Program-made: the position numbers and the translations under genes | DNA from: Legionella nautarum | GTDB taxonomy: Bacteria; Pseudomonadota; Gammaproteobacteria; Legionellales; Legionellaceae | Direction of reading: 5' to 3' | DNA length: 64,000 nt | Assembly: GCF_001467895.1 (NCBI RefSeq) | Contig: NZ_LNYO01000023.1 | Coordinates: 17,414-81,413, forward strand | In this document: positions 37,726 to 46,635 of the stretch, piece by piece | Layout: every line of letters starts with the position of its first letter | How positions within the stretch are numbered: position 1 is the stretch's first letter | The notes under the pieces: generated by a model | Seen by the model: only the letters and a program-made list of their open reading frames with translations | What the model was told of the DNA's origin: nothing | The model's database searches: none

Positions 37726-39261
37726 CTATGAGGATAACCTCGAAATACCCAAATCATCTTCAGGAGTTTGGTTAGTTTTCTCTATGACCTGGGGAGAAGG
37801 TAGTGGTTGATAGAACGATGAGCTGCTAATCTTCCGTCTGGGACTAGATGATAGGAAAGGGTTTACTGGTTGTTGTTCATTGTTTTCCGCCCTTTTGACT
37901 AATACTTCTTCTTCTACTTTTCTAAACACTGAAAATGATTTTTGCATTGAGCTAGTAAAGCGTCTAAAAGAGTCTGGTTTAATCTCTATGGTTTCTTTCA
38001 AACGAACATCCGGGTGGTGAGGAGAAATCCAATTCAAGTTAAAATAGAGTAGATCGGGAATATCACCTTTATTCTCTGGGGCATAATAAGGAGTAACTTC
38101 TAAACGTATTTCACCCACTCGCTCTGCTCTATCTTTGTTTAATATTTTGTCAGCGATAAAATGCTCAACTGTATCCAAAATATTGTAGTTTGCAGCAGCA
38201 GATGTCGGTACAAGATTTTCTTTACTATGTATTCCGCCTAAAAAATAAGCAATCAGATGGGACCAATGACATTGGCGACCACTGACTACAAGGCGCTCAT
38301 CGCCATAGCCTTCTACTTTAAATATTTCAACAGAAGCCGCTCCTGTTAATTGCCGCTGACTGACTGGTCTTTTAACGCCTCTGCGGTTTTCTATGCTTTC
38401 AGCGGTTATAGTAAAATTAATCGGACCAGGTCGGTTATATACATAACCAGGGAATTTGCGCCGCAAGGTTTTAGCGCTAGCTGTCATGCGTTTGATGCGC
38501 TTGAAAGGGGGTTCGGGAGTTACTTTATCGTAGAGCGTACCTAGCTCTTTATCCATAACGGGGCGTATTTGTTGTGTTTCTCCAGGACTCCAAAACACTT
38601 TGGGGTTTTCGCTGACTACGTGTCGAGGCGGTGAATGCAGAATGCGAACCCCTGTTTTTTTTAAAGGGGAGTGCAATTCCTTTGCTCCAGCGAACATCAG
38701 TCGATTTTCGCCAGGCATATGCCGTCGATACAATTTCAAGGTCCGTTCTTCTTTATCAGAGCTGAAAACAGGTTTTGCCGCTCTATTTTTTGAGGTTTGC
38801 GTAAGATCATTGATTAATTGGCTAATATCAATGTGTTTTACTTCGCTTAAAACAATAAGCAGTGTTTTTCGGGTAAGTCGCTGCGATTTTCGCTCTTCCA
38901 CGAGTGTTTGCATTTTACGCCATTCTTCGTTAGAGAGCTCAAGTACTTTTAAGCTAGGTATAACGCTAAGCGCTCGGTGCTTAAATAAGGCTATTTCTTC
39001 AAGTATAATTTTTTGTTGGTTGACTGCTTGCAATAAATGTATAACCGTTTGCTGTGCCTCTCCCGACATATTTTGTGCGTAAAGCTTAGCAAATCGCAAA
39101 ACAGAGCGTTTTGCTAGTTCTTTTATTAGATAAGTTCGAGTGATACTGTCAGATATGCGGTAAAAGGCAACAATTCGGTGGAAACTGGTTTCATCAAGCT
39201 GAAATCCTGCAGGTTTATTATCGATTGCTAGGAATAAAGAACGAATTTGTGCCAAGAACAT
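37726..39261 (-). CDS. Effector-like protein with a DNA/RNA non-specific endonuclease-like motif
   Basis: The 511-residue product has no signal peptide. Around residues 328-370 it reads RQCHWSHLIAYFLGG and then ENLVPTSAAANYN, followed by Glu366. This resembles the catalytic core of the DNA/RNA non-specific endonuclease superfamily (RGHLI...F.G...NLVP...N...E), with His335 in the place of the catalytic His and Asn358 in that of the Mg ligand. The usual Asp-Arg before the His are replaced by Trp-Ser. The first 200 residues are helical; the C-terminus is Ser/Pro-rich. Nuclease activity and export are inference. Confidence 0.68.
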   Translation of the reverse strand: MFLAQIRSLFLAIDNKPAGFQLDETSFHRIVAFYRISDSITRTYLIKELAKRSVLRFAKLYAQNMSGEAQQTVIHLLQAVNQQKIILEEIALFKHRALSVIPSLKVLELSNEEWRKMQTLVEERKSQRLTRKTLLIVLSEVKHIDISQLINDLTQTSKNRAAKPVFSSDKEERTLKLYRRHMPGENRLMFAGAKELHSPLKKTGVRILHSPPRHVVSENPKVFWSPGETQQIRPVMDKELGTLYDKVTPEPPFKRIKRMTASAKTLRRKFPGYVYNRPGPINFTITAESIENRRGVKRPVSQRQLTGAASVEIFKVEGYGDERLVVSGRQCHWSHLIAYFLGGIHSKENLVPTSAAANYNILDTVEHFIADKILNKDRAERVGEIRLEVTPYYAPENKGDIPDLLYFNLNWISPHHPDVRLKETIEIKPDSFRRFTSSMQKSFSVFRKVEEEVLVKRAENNEQQPVNPFLSSSPRRKISSSSFYQPLPSPQVIEKTNQTPEDDLGISRLSS

Positions 39262-39293
39262 AAAAAAATACCAAAATGGATAAAAAACTCTTA

Positions 39294-39349
39294 ATTATAG
39301 CACAGTCTGTCAACAGATAGTTAGGTATTGTCGTTAACCTTGCTATAAT
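39294..39349. promoter_or_regulatory. Divergent promoter region
   Basis: TGC-TATAAT occurs on both strands. On plus it is at 39341-39349, with TTAGGT at 17-bp spacing, and serves the carboxylesterase gene. On minus it is at 39302-39294 and serves the effector-like gene. Between them is a 12-bp palindrome TCTGT-CA-ACAGA (39306-39317), placed to affect both promoters. Confidence 0.55.
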
Positions 39350-39392
39350 CGAACTCATTGGTGATAATTTGAGTTTTTTGCCGGAGATATGG

Positions 39393-40046
39393 TTGAACGT
39401 TTACATTAAAAAACCAGAACAGCAAGCGGATGCATGCGTCATTTGGATGCATGGTTTGGGGGCCGATGCTTCTGATATGGCGAGCCTTGCCGAACAACTA
39501 ATAGTCGATAATGTGGCATTACGTCATGTTTTCCTAGACGCCCCTATACGCCCTATTACTCTTAATAATGGCCTATCAATGCGTGCATGGTACGACATTA
39601 GTGGCATGAAATTAACGGATAGAGAGGATAGAGAAGGAATTTTGCAGTCTGAAGAGTTCATTCGCCAAGTAATAGATAGCCAAATCGCAGAGGGTTTTAC
39701 GACAAAGCAAATTTTTCTAGCGGGATTTTCACAAGGTGGCGCAATGGCTTTATACACCGCTTTACATATGGCAAACCCACTCGCGGGCGTCATTGCTTTA
39801 TCGGCCTATTTACCTTTGGCTCAGCAATGCAAAACTGATTTACCTAAAGAAACGCCCATTTTTGTTGCGGGTGGCCAATATGACCCGATTGTTTTACCTG
39901 TTTGGACAAAACAATCTGCTGAATGGTTAACTGCGGCGGGTTATCCGGTATCCGCTCATAATTATTTGATGGAGCATTCTGTTTGTGCGGAAGAGATTAA
40001 TGATCTTTCCAGTTGGCTTAGAGCTCAGCTAAAAGGAGCGCGTTAA
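39393..40046 (+). CDS. Carboxylesterase (alpha/beta hydrolase, YpfH/phospholipase family)
   Basis: A cytosolic serine esterase of 217 residues. The start is a TTG at 39393, with GGAG 6 nt upstream, giving (M)NVYIKKPEQQADAC. In-frame TTGs at 39369 and 39378 have no such site. The nucleophile elbow is GFSQGGAMAL, the acid is in GGQYDPIV and the His in LMEHSVCAEEI. The N-terminal VIWMHGLGAD is the oxyanion loop. It overlaps ratA by one base. Confidence 0.88.
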   Translation: MNVYIKKPEQQADACVIWMHGLGADASDMASLAEQLIVDNVALRHVFLDAPIRPITLNNGLSMRAWYDISGMKLTDREDREGILQSEEFIRQVIDSQIAEGFTTKQIFLAGFSQGGAMALYTALHMANPLAGVIALSAYLPLAQQCKTDLPKETPIFVAGGQYDPIVLPVWTKQSAEWLTAAGYPVSAHNYLMEHSVCAEEINDLSSWLRAQLKGAR

Positions 40047-40480
40047 TGACTGTGGTTAAAAAATCAAGAGTAGTTCCTTTTAGTTGTGAGCAAATGTATG
40101 GTTTAGTCAACGAGGTCGAGCATTATGCAGAGTTTTTACCCTATTGTTCTGAAAGTGTAGTGCATCATCGTGATGAAGATGAAGTTCAAGCGACTTTAGT
40201 AATTGCTGCAGCGGGTATGAGTAAATCATTTACCACCCGCAACCGCTTGCAAACCAATAAAATGATAGAAATTCGATTAGTGGATGGCCCTTTTAGCCAT
40301 CTCGAAGGGTTTTGGCGTTTTGATGAAGAGCCTGAAGGATGCAAAGTCTCTTTTGATTTGGAGTTTGAGTTTGCTGGTCGGATGTTTTCTCTTCTTTTAG
40401 GTCCTGTTTTTGAGCAGGTCACCGATAAGATGGTCGATGCATTTTGTGATCGTGCCGAGGTTATCTATGGTAAAGGTTGA
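40046..40480 (+). CDS. ratA: RatA-type coenzyme Q-binding/START-like protein
   Basis: RatA belongs to the SRPBCC (START-like) fold. In E. coli it is linked to a toxin that blocks 70S association, and homologues (Coq10) bind ubiquinone. It has 144 residues. Visible are CEQMYGLVNEVEHYAEFLPYC and FRRLEGFWRF-type sequence (here HLEGFWRFDEEPEGCKVSFD). It overlaps rnfH by 14 bp. Confidence 0.9.
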   Translation: MTVVKKSRVVPFSCEQMYGLVNEVEHYAEFLPYCSESVVHHRDEDEVQATLVIAAAGMSKSFTTRNRLQTNKMIEIRLVDGPFSHLEGFWRFDEEPEGCKVSFDLEFEFAGRMFSLLLGPVFEQVTDKMVDAFCDRAEVIYGKG

Positions 40481-40751
40481 GCTCGTTTATATCGCTGCCA
40501 ATCAATCAGTACTACAGTTGTTTCTTAGTTTAGAGACAGGGGCAACTGTTGCTGATGCTCTGAACCAATCAGGAATTTTAAAAACAAATCCAGAGCTAAG
40601 CGGGCTGGCCGTTGGTATTTTTTCTAAACCAGTGTCCCAGGATACCATACTTCGGTCAGGCGATCGGATTGAGTTGTATCGGCCACTTATCTTAGATCCG
40701 AAAGAGAAAAGACGTCAGCGAGCTAAATCCAAAGCCAAGCCAAAACACTAA
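40467..40751 (+). CDS. rnfH: RnfH/RatB family ubiquitin-like protein
   Basis: A 94-residue beta-grasp protein of the UPF0125/RnfH family. The ATG at 40467 gives MVKVELVYIAANQSVLQ and is preferred to the upstream frame extension inside ratA. The C-terminal GDRIELYRPLILDPKEKRRQR is the family hallmark. Its overlap with ratA is the usual gammaproteobacterial arrangement. Biochemical role unsettled. Confidence 0.9.
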   Translation: MVKVELVYIAANQSVLQLFLSLETGATVADALNQSGILKTNPELSGLAVGIFSKPVSQDTILRSGDRIELYRPLILDPKEKRRQRAKSKAKPKH

Positions 40752-40849
40752 AACGGTCGTCATTGCGAATGAAAGCAAGTTACTCAAGTCGATGTTTCAT
40801 TCTGTTCTAGCTTTAAGGACAATCCATCAAGAAAAGGTTGCACGATAAA

Positions 40850-42253
40850 ATGATCAATTATACAGCAACTTATACTGACAAGTATCAGTTGACCATGGCT
40901 CAAGTTTATTTCCTGAAAAAACAAAACAATCATCTTGCAATTTTTGATTATTTTTTTCGAAAACTACCTTTTGCGGGTGGCTATGCCCTCTTTGCAGGAT
41001 TAGAGGATCTATTGAAAATTTTGGAGAATTATTGTTTTAGTAAGGAAGATATCGCCTATCTGCATTCACAAGGATTTCATCCTGACTTTCTGAACTATCT
41101 GGAGAGTTTTCAATTTAGAGGCAGAGTTTATGCGGTCAAGGAGGGTGATTTAATATTCCCTACCTGTCCAGTGCTAACTGTCGAAGCCAATATCATAGAG
41201 GCTCAGCTCATCGAAACTATCCTATTGAATGTATTAAATTTCCAAACGTTGATAGCAACTAAAGCCAGTCGGATACGTCAAGTAGCTGGTCCAAGCGAGT
41301 TAGTCGATTTTGGTTTGCGTAGAGCTCAAGGACCTGCTGGTTATTATGCCAGTCGCGCGGCAATCATTGGTGGTTTTGATAGTACTAGCAATGTTTCTGC
41401 GGGCCGTGATTATCAAATTCCAATATCCGGCACCATGGCTCATGCTTTTGTGCAAAGTTATGAAGATGAATTATTGGCTTTTCGCGATTTTGCTGAATGT
41501 TGGCCGGATCATTGTGTGTTATTGGTAGACACCTACGATAGCTTGTATTCCGGTATACCCAATGCGATTAAAATTGCTCAAGAAATGGCTGCACGCGGCA
41601 AACAATTAAAAGCTATTCGTTTGGATAGCGGGGATCTAGCTTATTTATCTAAAAAAGCCCGGCAGATGTTAGATGCTGCCGGATTAAACGAGGTCAAAAT
41701 CATTGTCTCTAATCAACTCAACGAAGATGTGGTGAAGAGTTTGCTTGACCAAGGGGCGCCGATTGATATTTTTGGAGTAGGGACTAATCTTGTCATCGGT
41801 GCGCCTGATGCCGCGCTTGATGGTGTGTATAAATTGGTTGCTGCGAATAATAAGCCCTGTATTAAATTGTCCGAAACGCTATCGAAAATAACCCTGCCAT
41901 CTAAAAAACAAACTTATCGCGTTTTAGACGCGGAGGGCCGATTTTGGGGGGCTGATGTGATTGCGCTTGCCGATGAAGATGCAATTGAAATGATGCATCA
42001 TCCTTTTGAAGAATCAAAATCGCTTTCTTTAAAAAATTATAAGAAAGAACCGCTATTACATAAGGTGATGGAAGAGGGTAAACGCTTAGCAGCAGTGAAA
42101 ACACTTGATGAAATCGCCGAGTATAGCCAACAGCGTCTTGCTCACTTAGCTATCGAATACAAACGGTTGATTAATCCACATGGGTATAAGGTCGGTTTAA
42201 GCTCTAAACTGAAAACGCTGCGCGATTCAATGATCAAAAAAATGAAGGGTTAA
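40850..42253 (+). CDS. pncB: Nicotinate phosphoribosyltransferase
   Basis: This enzyme makes nicotinate mononucleotide from nicotinate and PRPP in NAD salvage. It has 467 residues from the ATG at 40850; an in-frame TTG at 40838 is possible. Signature blocks are YTDKYQLTMAQVYF, FRKLPFAGGYALFAGLE, FGLRRAQGP, SGTMAHAFVQS and the phosphoribosyl site IRLDSGDLAYLS, followed by FGVGTNLV. It is 6 bp upstream of pncA, and the two act in sequence. Confidence 0.93.
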   Translation: MINYTATYTDKYQLTMAQVYFLKKQNNHLAIFDYFFRKLPFAGGYALFAGLEDLLKILENYCFSKEDIAYLHSQGFHPDFLNYLESFQFRGRVYAVKEGDLIFPTCPVLTVEANIIEAQLIETILLNVLNFQTLIATKASRIRQVAGPSELVDFGLRRAQGPAGYYASRAAIIGGFDSTSNVSAGRDYQIPISGTMAHAFVQSYEDELLAFRDFAECWPDHCVLLVDTYDSLYSGIPNAIKIAQEMAARGKQLKAIRLDSGDLAYLSKKARQMLDAAGLNEVKIIVSNQLNEDVVKSLLDQGAPIDIFGVGTNLVIGAPDAALDGVYKLVAANNKPCIKLSETLSKITLPSKKQTYRVLDAEGRFWGADVIALADEDAIEMMHHPFEESKSLSLKNYKKEPLLHKVMEEGKRLAAVKTLDEIAEYSQQRLAHLAIEYKRLINPHGYKVGLSSKLKTLRDSMIKKMKG

Positions 42254-42259
42254 AATGCA

Positions 42260-42862
42260 ATGAAAACCTTAATCATCATCGATGTTCAAAATGATTTTAT
42301 GCCAGGGGGTCGCTTAGAAGTGGCTCACGCTGATTTAATTATTCCCGTTATTAATAAGGTGCAGCCCCAGTTTGATTTAATTGTTGCTACTCAAGATTGG
42401 CATCCGGCTGAACATAAAAGTTTTGCTTCCAATCAGGTCGGTAAGAAGCCTTTTGAAAAAATTAAACTTAATGGAATAGAACAAACACTCTGGCCGGATC
42501 ACTGTGTTCAAGGAACAATGGGCGCTGATTTTCACCCGCAACTCGAAATGCGGCCTATCGAAACTATTTTTCGCAAAGGAATGCAGCCGGAAAATGACAG
42601 TTATAGCGGGTTTTATGACAATAACCATAAAAGCACAGGCTTAGCTGGTTTTCTTCGAGAAAAAGGGGCTCAGGAACTCTATTTTTGTGGTTTATGCGCA
42701 GATATTTGTGTTTATTACAGCATTAAAGATGCAATAGCAGAAGGTTTTAAAAGTTGGCTCATTGAAGATGCAACTAGGGCGCTAGACCACGAGAATTTTC
42801 AGAGAATTAAAGAGGAATTATTGCAGTCCGGGGTCAACAGTTTGAGAAGCACTGAGTTATAG
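42260..42862 (+). CDS. pncA: Nicotinamidase
   Basis: PncA hydrolyses nicotinamide to nicotinate, the substrate of the adjacent PncB. It has 200 residues in the isochorismatase-like fold. The catalytic Asp is in IIDVQNDFMPGG, metal-binding residues are in TQDWHPAEH, LWPDHCVQGT is the family block, and the nucleophile Cys is in FCGLCADICVYYS. Confidence 0.95.
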   Translation: MKTLIIIDVQNDFMPGGRLEVAHADLIIPVINKVQPQFDLIVATQDWHPAEHKSFASNQVGKKPFEKIKLNGIEQTLWPDHCVQGTMGADFHPQLEMRPIETIFRKGMQPENDSYSGFYDNNHKSTGLAGFLREKGAQELYFCGLCADICVYYSIKDAIAEGFKSWLIEDATRALDHENFQRIKEELLQSGVNSLRSTEL

Positions 42863-42937
42863 ATCTTTAGACTAATTGAGCTAGAAGCTGAACCTAGCAC
42901 TAAGCAGCCAGGTTCACTGAACACCGCTAATGGCGGA

Positions 42938-43252
42938 TTAAGGCTTATGTTCAATACGCGCCAAGCTATTATGTGAAAAATATAAACTCAAATTATGTAC
43001 TAGCAATGAGCCATTTCCTTTACGCAAAGTATAGGCATAATCCCAACGATTATTGTTAAAGGTAGGGCTTAGTAGACTAGTACCCATTAAAATCGCAACA
43101 TCATTTTTGCTCATCCCTAATCTTAGGCGCTCAATCTTGGATTGCGGTAATAAGTTACCCTGCTCCACCACTCGGCGTGAAAAGTCATAAGATGCACAAT
43201 GAGTAAGCGTTAATGCTAACGCAATAGAAGTAAAAATTGTTACAACACGCAT
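42938..43252 (-). CDS. bamE: Outer membrane assembly lipoprotein BamE
   Basis: A small lipoprotein of the BAM complex. It has 104 residues from the ATG at 43252 (AGG 7 nt upstream); an ATG at 43282 would place ten residues before the signal peptide. The lipobox is LTHC. The SmpA/OmlA fold shows in IERLRLGMSKNDVAILMGTSL and the NNRWDYAYTLRKG strand. It is divergent from fur, as in many gammaproteobacteria. Confidence 0.92.
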   Translation of the reverse strand: MRVVTIFTSIALALTLTHCASYDFSRRVVEQGNLLPQSKIERLRLGMSKNDVAILMGTSLLSPTFNNNRWDYAYTLRKGNGSLLVHNLSLYFSHNSLARIEHKP

Positions 43253-43359
43253 TTTTTTGCCTGCTATGAAAAATTTCGCCATAATAACACGTCATCCATA
43301 GAAAGACACCTCCCCAGGGGCAGCCCATTGGTGTTGAATCTAGCTAGATAGGAGCACAG

Positions 43360-43776
43360 GTGGAAGAAAGTCAACAGTTGAAAGAGGCCGGGTTAAAAAT
43401 TACCATGCCGCGAGTAAAGGTACTGCAAATTTTAGAGCAATCTCCCGATCACCATTTAAGTGCAGAAGGCGTTTATAAAGCCTTGCTCGATATGGGTGAA
43501 GATGTAGGCTTAGCTACCGTATATCGTGTTCTAACTCAATTCGAAGCAGCAGGTTTGGTTTCTCGTCATAATTTCGAAGGCGGGTTTTCCGTATTTGAAT
43601 TGAGCCAGGGTGAACATCATGATCACCTCGTTTGTGTCAAATGCGGTCGGGTCGAAGAGTTCGTTGATAAGATTATTGAAGAACGACAAAAAATGATCGC
43701 TGAGCAAGCAAAATTCAAAATGACAGATCACGCATTGAATATTTATGGATTATGTCCTTCCTGCCAAAGAACATAA
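43360..43776 (+). CDS. fur: Ferric uptake regulator
   Basis: Fur is an iron-responsive repressor. It has 138 residues beginning at a GTG (43360) with GGAG 5 nt upstream. The DNA-binding winged helix covers about residues 1-85 (MPRVKVLQILEQ, GLATVYRVLTQFEAAG). The metal sites are in EGEHHDHLVC-type sequence (GEHHDHLVCVKCG) and the structural Cys pair CPSC near the C-terminus. It is monocistronic and divergent from bamE. Confidence 0.96.
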   Translation: MEESQQLKEAGLKITMPRVKVLQILEQSPDHHLSAEGVYKALLDMGEDVGLATVYRVLTQFEAAGLVSRHNFEGGFSVFELSQGEHHDHLVCVKCGRVEEFVDKIIEERQKMIAEQAKFKMTDHALNIYGLCPSCQRT

Positions 43777-43833
43777 ATTCTTTATAAGTATGAGTTATAA
43801 TTAATCCTATAACGACTAGCAAGGACCTAGCCC

Positions 43834-45348
43834 ATGTACGATGATTTACGCAGCCCTTATCAAGCGGGGAAATTGCCTGCGGTGCAACTAGGCGGTATTT
43901 TAATCAATGAAAAATTGCTTGATAAAGCCCCAGTCAATTTAGTACTAAAATCATTCAATCGTCATGGCTTAATTGCCGGGGCAACCGGTAGTGGTAAAAC
44001 AAAAACCATGCAGGTACTGAGCGAGCAACTTTCTTTGCTCGGTGTTCCTAGCCTGGTTATGGATATCAAAGGTGATGTCTCAGGGCTAGCAGAAGCAGGA
44101 GCTGCCGATCCTTCTTTAGAAGAACGTGCCAAATCTCTCGGGATAGCCTATGTTCCACGCGCTTTCCCTGTCGAATTACTGAGTTTGAATGGCTCAATTC
44201 AAGAGGGTGTTCCTTTACGCTCAACCATAACGGATTTTGGCCCTGTTCTTTTTTCGCGCATGCTAGATATTAATGAAACACAATCGGGCGTCATTACTAT
44301 TCTTTTTGAATATGCCAAAACAAATAATCTACCTTTAATTGATTTAGCCGATCTCAAAAGTCTGCTAAAGTTTGCCCAAACTGATGCTGGTAACGCCAAA
44401 ATTGAAGCTGATTTTGGTGCCGTTTCTTCTGCTTCTGTGGGGACAATTGTCCGCAAGCTCATCGAGCTTGAATCTCAAGGGGGAGACCAATTTTTCGGTG
44501 AACCTGCTTTCAATGTCATGGATTTAGTCAGAACGAATGCCCAGGGGCTTGGAATTATCTCTATTTTACGTTTATTGGATATGCAAGATAAGCCCAAATT
44601 ATTTTCGACCTTTATGCTTAAATTATTAACCGATGTTTATCGGCAAATGCCTGAATTGGGCGATCCACCTAAGCCTAAATTAGTCTTATTTATCGATGAG
44701 GCCCATTTAATATTTAGTAATGCGAGTAAAGCACTCTTAAGTTTATTGGATACGATGGTCAAATTAATTCGTTCAAAAGGGGTGAGTTTAATTTTTTGCA
44801 CGCAAACGCCGAACGATATTCCAGATTCCGTTTTAAGCCAATTGGGATTAAAAATTCAGCATGCACTACGGGCTTTTACAGCGAAAGACAGAAAAGCAAT
44901 GAAGCTGGTTGCACAAAATTTCCCCACAACAAAATATTATAATACTGAGGAACTTTTGACTTCCCTGGGTATTGGTGAAGCTCTAGTCAGTGGTTTGGAT
45001 GCAGAGGGCCAACCGACACCTTTAGTCGAATGTCGCGTGCGAGCCCCTGAATCACGTATGGGCGTGTTGAGTCCACAAGAAATCATAGCGGTGGTCGCAG
45101 GCTCAATGTTGATGTCGCATTATGGTAAACGCATGAAAACTACATCACTTGAGGAAATATTAGCAGCACAACGGGCTGAAACGGCTGAAAAGATGCCAGA
45201 TACGCCTAAGAAACGAGGCGCTCAGGAAGATAGCATTGTCGAAAAAATTTCTAAAAATACCTTGTTCAGACAAGTAGTGCGACAGGTAATGCGTGATTTA
45301 ATGAGATCATTGCTAGTTATACTGGGAATAAAAAAATCTAAAAAATAA
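43834..45348 (+). CDS. YjgR-type HerA-like ATPase (DUF853)
   Basis: A predicted NTPase of the HerA/FtsK superfamily, 504 residues. The Walker A motif is AGATGSGKTKTMQVL (about residues 49-63), the Walker B is LVLFIDEAHLIF (about 285-296), and FCTQTPNDIP is the sensor region. The length and the sequence match the DUF853 family exemplified by E. coli YjgR. The substrate is unknown. AAGGA precedes the ATG. A TATAAT lies at 43796-43801. Confidence 0.9.
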   Translation: MYDDLRSPYQAGKLPAVQLGGILINEKLLDKAPVNLVLKSFNRHGLIAGATGSGKTKTMQVLSEQLSLLGVPSLVMDIKGDVSGLAEAGAADPSLEERAKSLGIAYVPRAFPVELLSLNGSIQEGVPLRSTITDFGPVLFSRMLDINETQSGVITILFEYAKTNNLPLIDLADLKSLLKFAQTDAGNAKIEADFGAVSSASVGTIVRKLIELESQGGDQFFGEPAFNVMDLVRTNAQGLGIISILRLLDMQDKPKLFSTFMLKLLTDVYRQMPELGDPPKPKLVLFIDEAHLIFSNASKALLSLLDTMVKLIRSKGVSLIFCTQTPNDIPDSVLSQLGLKIQHALRAFTAKDRKAMKLVAQNFPTTKYYNTEELLTSLGIGEALVSGLDAEGQPTPLVECRVRAPESRMGVLSPQEIIAVVAGSMLMSHYGKRMKTTSLEEILAAQRAETAEKMPDTPKKRGAQEDSIVEKISKNTLFRQVVRQVMRDLMRSLLVILGIKKSKK

Positions 45349-45358
45349 ACTGCTCAAG

Positions 45359-46141
45359 TTACAACCCTAGGCTCAGTGAACGCATAGAAACTGAGCCAAA
45401 TTGGATTCCTTCAAACTCAAAACTTAATGCATCATCGCCATCGGAAGCGCCCAACACATAGAGCAAAGGCAGATAATGCTCAAGGGTGGGAGCACTTAGT
45501 CGCCCCACTTCAGTATAAAGTAAATCTTCCTGCAAAGGGCCATAATCGCGTTGCATAATGCAGCGTTTTACTTGCTCATCAAATTCAGTCGCCCAGGGAT
45601 AGGGTTGAGCATATTGATTATCCCAAAGCAGCATTTTGTCATTATGGACAATGTTGCCACTGCCTATAATAAGTACCCCCTCTTTGCGTAGCTCCTTGAG
45701 TTTTACGCCCAGCTCAAAATGGAAATCGCTCGGCTTTGCCATATTAATACTAAGTTGGACGATGGGTATATTAGCCTCGGGATACATAGGGATGCAGACG
45801 ATCCAAACGCCCTGATCAAAGCCCCAATGCTCCTCAAGTTGTATAGAGTGTTCAGAAATGGTTGCTTTGATTTTTTCAGCCAACTCCGGTGCGCCAGGAG
45901 CAGGATAATTCACTGTAAATAATTCAGTTGGCCCCTTATGAAAATCATGGAGGGTTGTTGGATAAGGACTATGGCTTAGCCAGGTTTGTGCAGTCAGCCA
46001 ATGAGCAGAAATACAAAGAATGGCTGTGGGCTTCGGGATTTTTTTGGCTAATTTTCCGAGCGTACGAGTGAAAGAGTTATTTTCAATCGCGTTCGTTGGA
46101 CTACCATGTCCAATAAATACAACCGGCATTTTAGAGTTCAT
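45359..46141 (-). CDS. Extradiol ring-cleavage dioxygenase, DODA/YgiD type
   Basis: A class III (LigB-type) dioxygenase of 260 residues. Family motifs include VVFIGHGSPTNAI, ILCISAHWL, GSGNIVHN and PTLEHYLPLLYVLGA, which supply the metal-binding His residues. YgiD of E. coli cleaves L-DOPA in vitro; the physiological substrate here is unknown. The ATG at 46141 is chosen over a TTG four codons upstream. It converges with the YjgR gene, 10 bp apart. Confidence 0.9.
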   Translation of the reverse strand: MNSKMPVVFIGHGSPTNAIENNSFTRTLGKLAKKIPKPTAILCISAHWLTAQTWLSHSPYPTTLHDFHKGPTELFTVNYPAPGAPELAEKIKATISEHSIQLEEHWGFDQGVWIVCIPMYPEANIPIVQLSINMAKPSDFHFELGVKLKELRKEGVLIIGSGNIVHNDKMLLWDNQYAQPYPWATEFDEQVKRCIMQRDYGPLQEDLLYTEVGRLSAPTLEHYLPLLYVLGASDGDDALSFEFEGIQFGSVSMRSLSLGL

Positions 46142-46321
46142 AAAACCCCGCAATTTGCTGTTTCATAAGCTATAGCCATTATTTTGGAAATAATCAAAAT
46201 AATGCGGTAGCGCCTATTCTGTTTTAATTTAAGTAAAGCCCTTTCTTTGTTGATTTAATTCAGATTATCCAGTAGGATTCCGTCAGCCCTGGAAAGGCTA
46301 TAAAAACTACGGAGTTTTATC

Positions 46322-46411
46322 ATGAAGAATAAAAGCAAGCAAACTAATGGAAACATCGCAATCAATTTCAAAACACTCAATATCCTCTATTCGTTCCCTT
46401 TTTTTGAATAA
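46322..46411 (+). CDS. Small ORF upstream of the RHS locus (29 residues)
   Basis: In the 494-bp gap before the cadherin-like gene, GGAG (46311-46314) precedes an ATG at 46322 by 7 nt. The frame gives MKNKSKQTNGNIAIN... and ends in TAA at 46409-46411. It is not recognised. It may be a real small protein or a leader peptide. Confidence 0.35.
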   Translation: MKNKSKQTNGNIAINFKTLNILYSFPFFE

Positions 46412-46449
46412 TTTTGTTGGTCATAGCAAGTCAATAATAGGAAAGAATC

Positions 46450-46590
46450 ATGAGATATTTTACAAAATCGCCATTATCTAGTGTTAGCACAATTAAAACG
46501 CATTTTATTCGCTTAAAACCAATTCCTATTGAACTTTTCATACCAAAGGCCAAGGCTAATAAGAGATTCGCTCAGATAGAATCTGATTGA
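46450..46590 (+). CDS. Small ORF upstream of the RHS locus (46 residues)
   Basis: An AGGAAAG ribosome-binding site lies about 5-8 nt before the ATG at 46450. The 46-residue product (MRYFTKSPLSSVSTIKTHF... ending FAQIESD) is basic and not hydrophobic. It ends 45 bp before the secreted-protein gene and reads in the same direction. Not recognised. Confidence 0.4.
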   Translation: MRYFTKSPLSSVSTIKTHFIRLKPIPIELFIPKAKANKRFAQIESD

Positions 46591-46635
46591 GTTAGGACGC
46601 AAGTTCACCCCTCTAATGGATTAAGGATAAGTTAT

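Noticed and set aside
38600..39082. 160-residue plus-strand frame opposite the nuclease-like effector gene
   Set aside because: It is wholly antisense to a better supported gene with its own promoter. The translation is Ser/Cys-rich and has no protein-like pattern.
42890..42930. Terminator between pncA and bamE
   Set aside because: Short stems (GAACCT/AGGTTC, CCGC/GCGG) are present, but no T-run follows on either strand.
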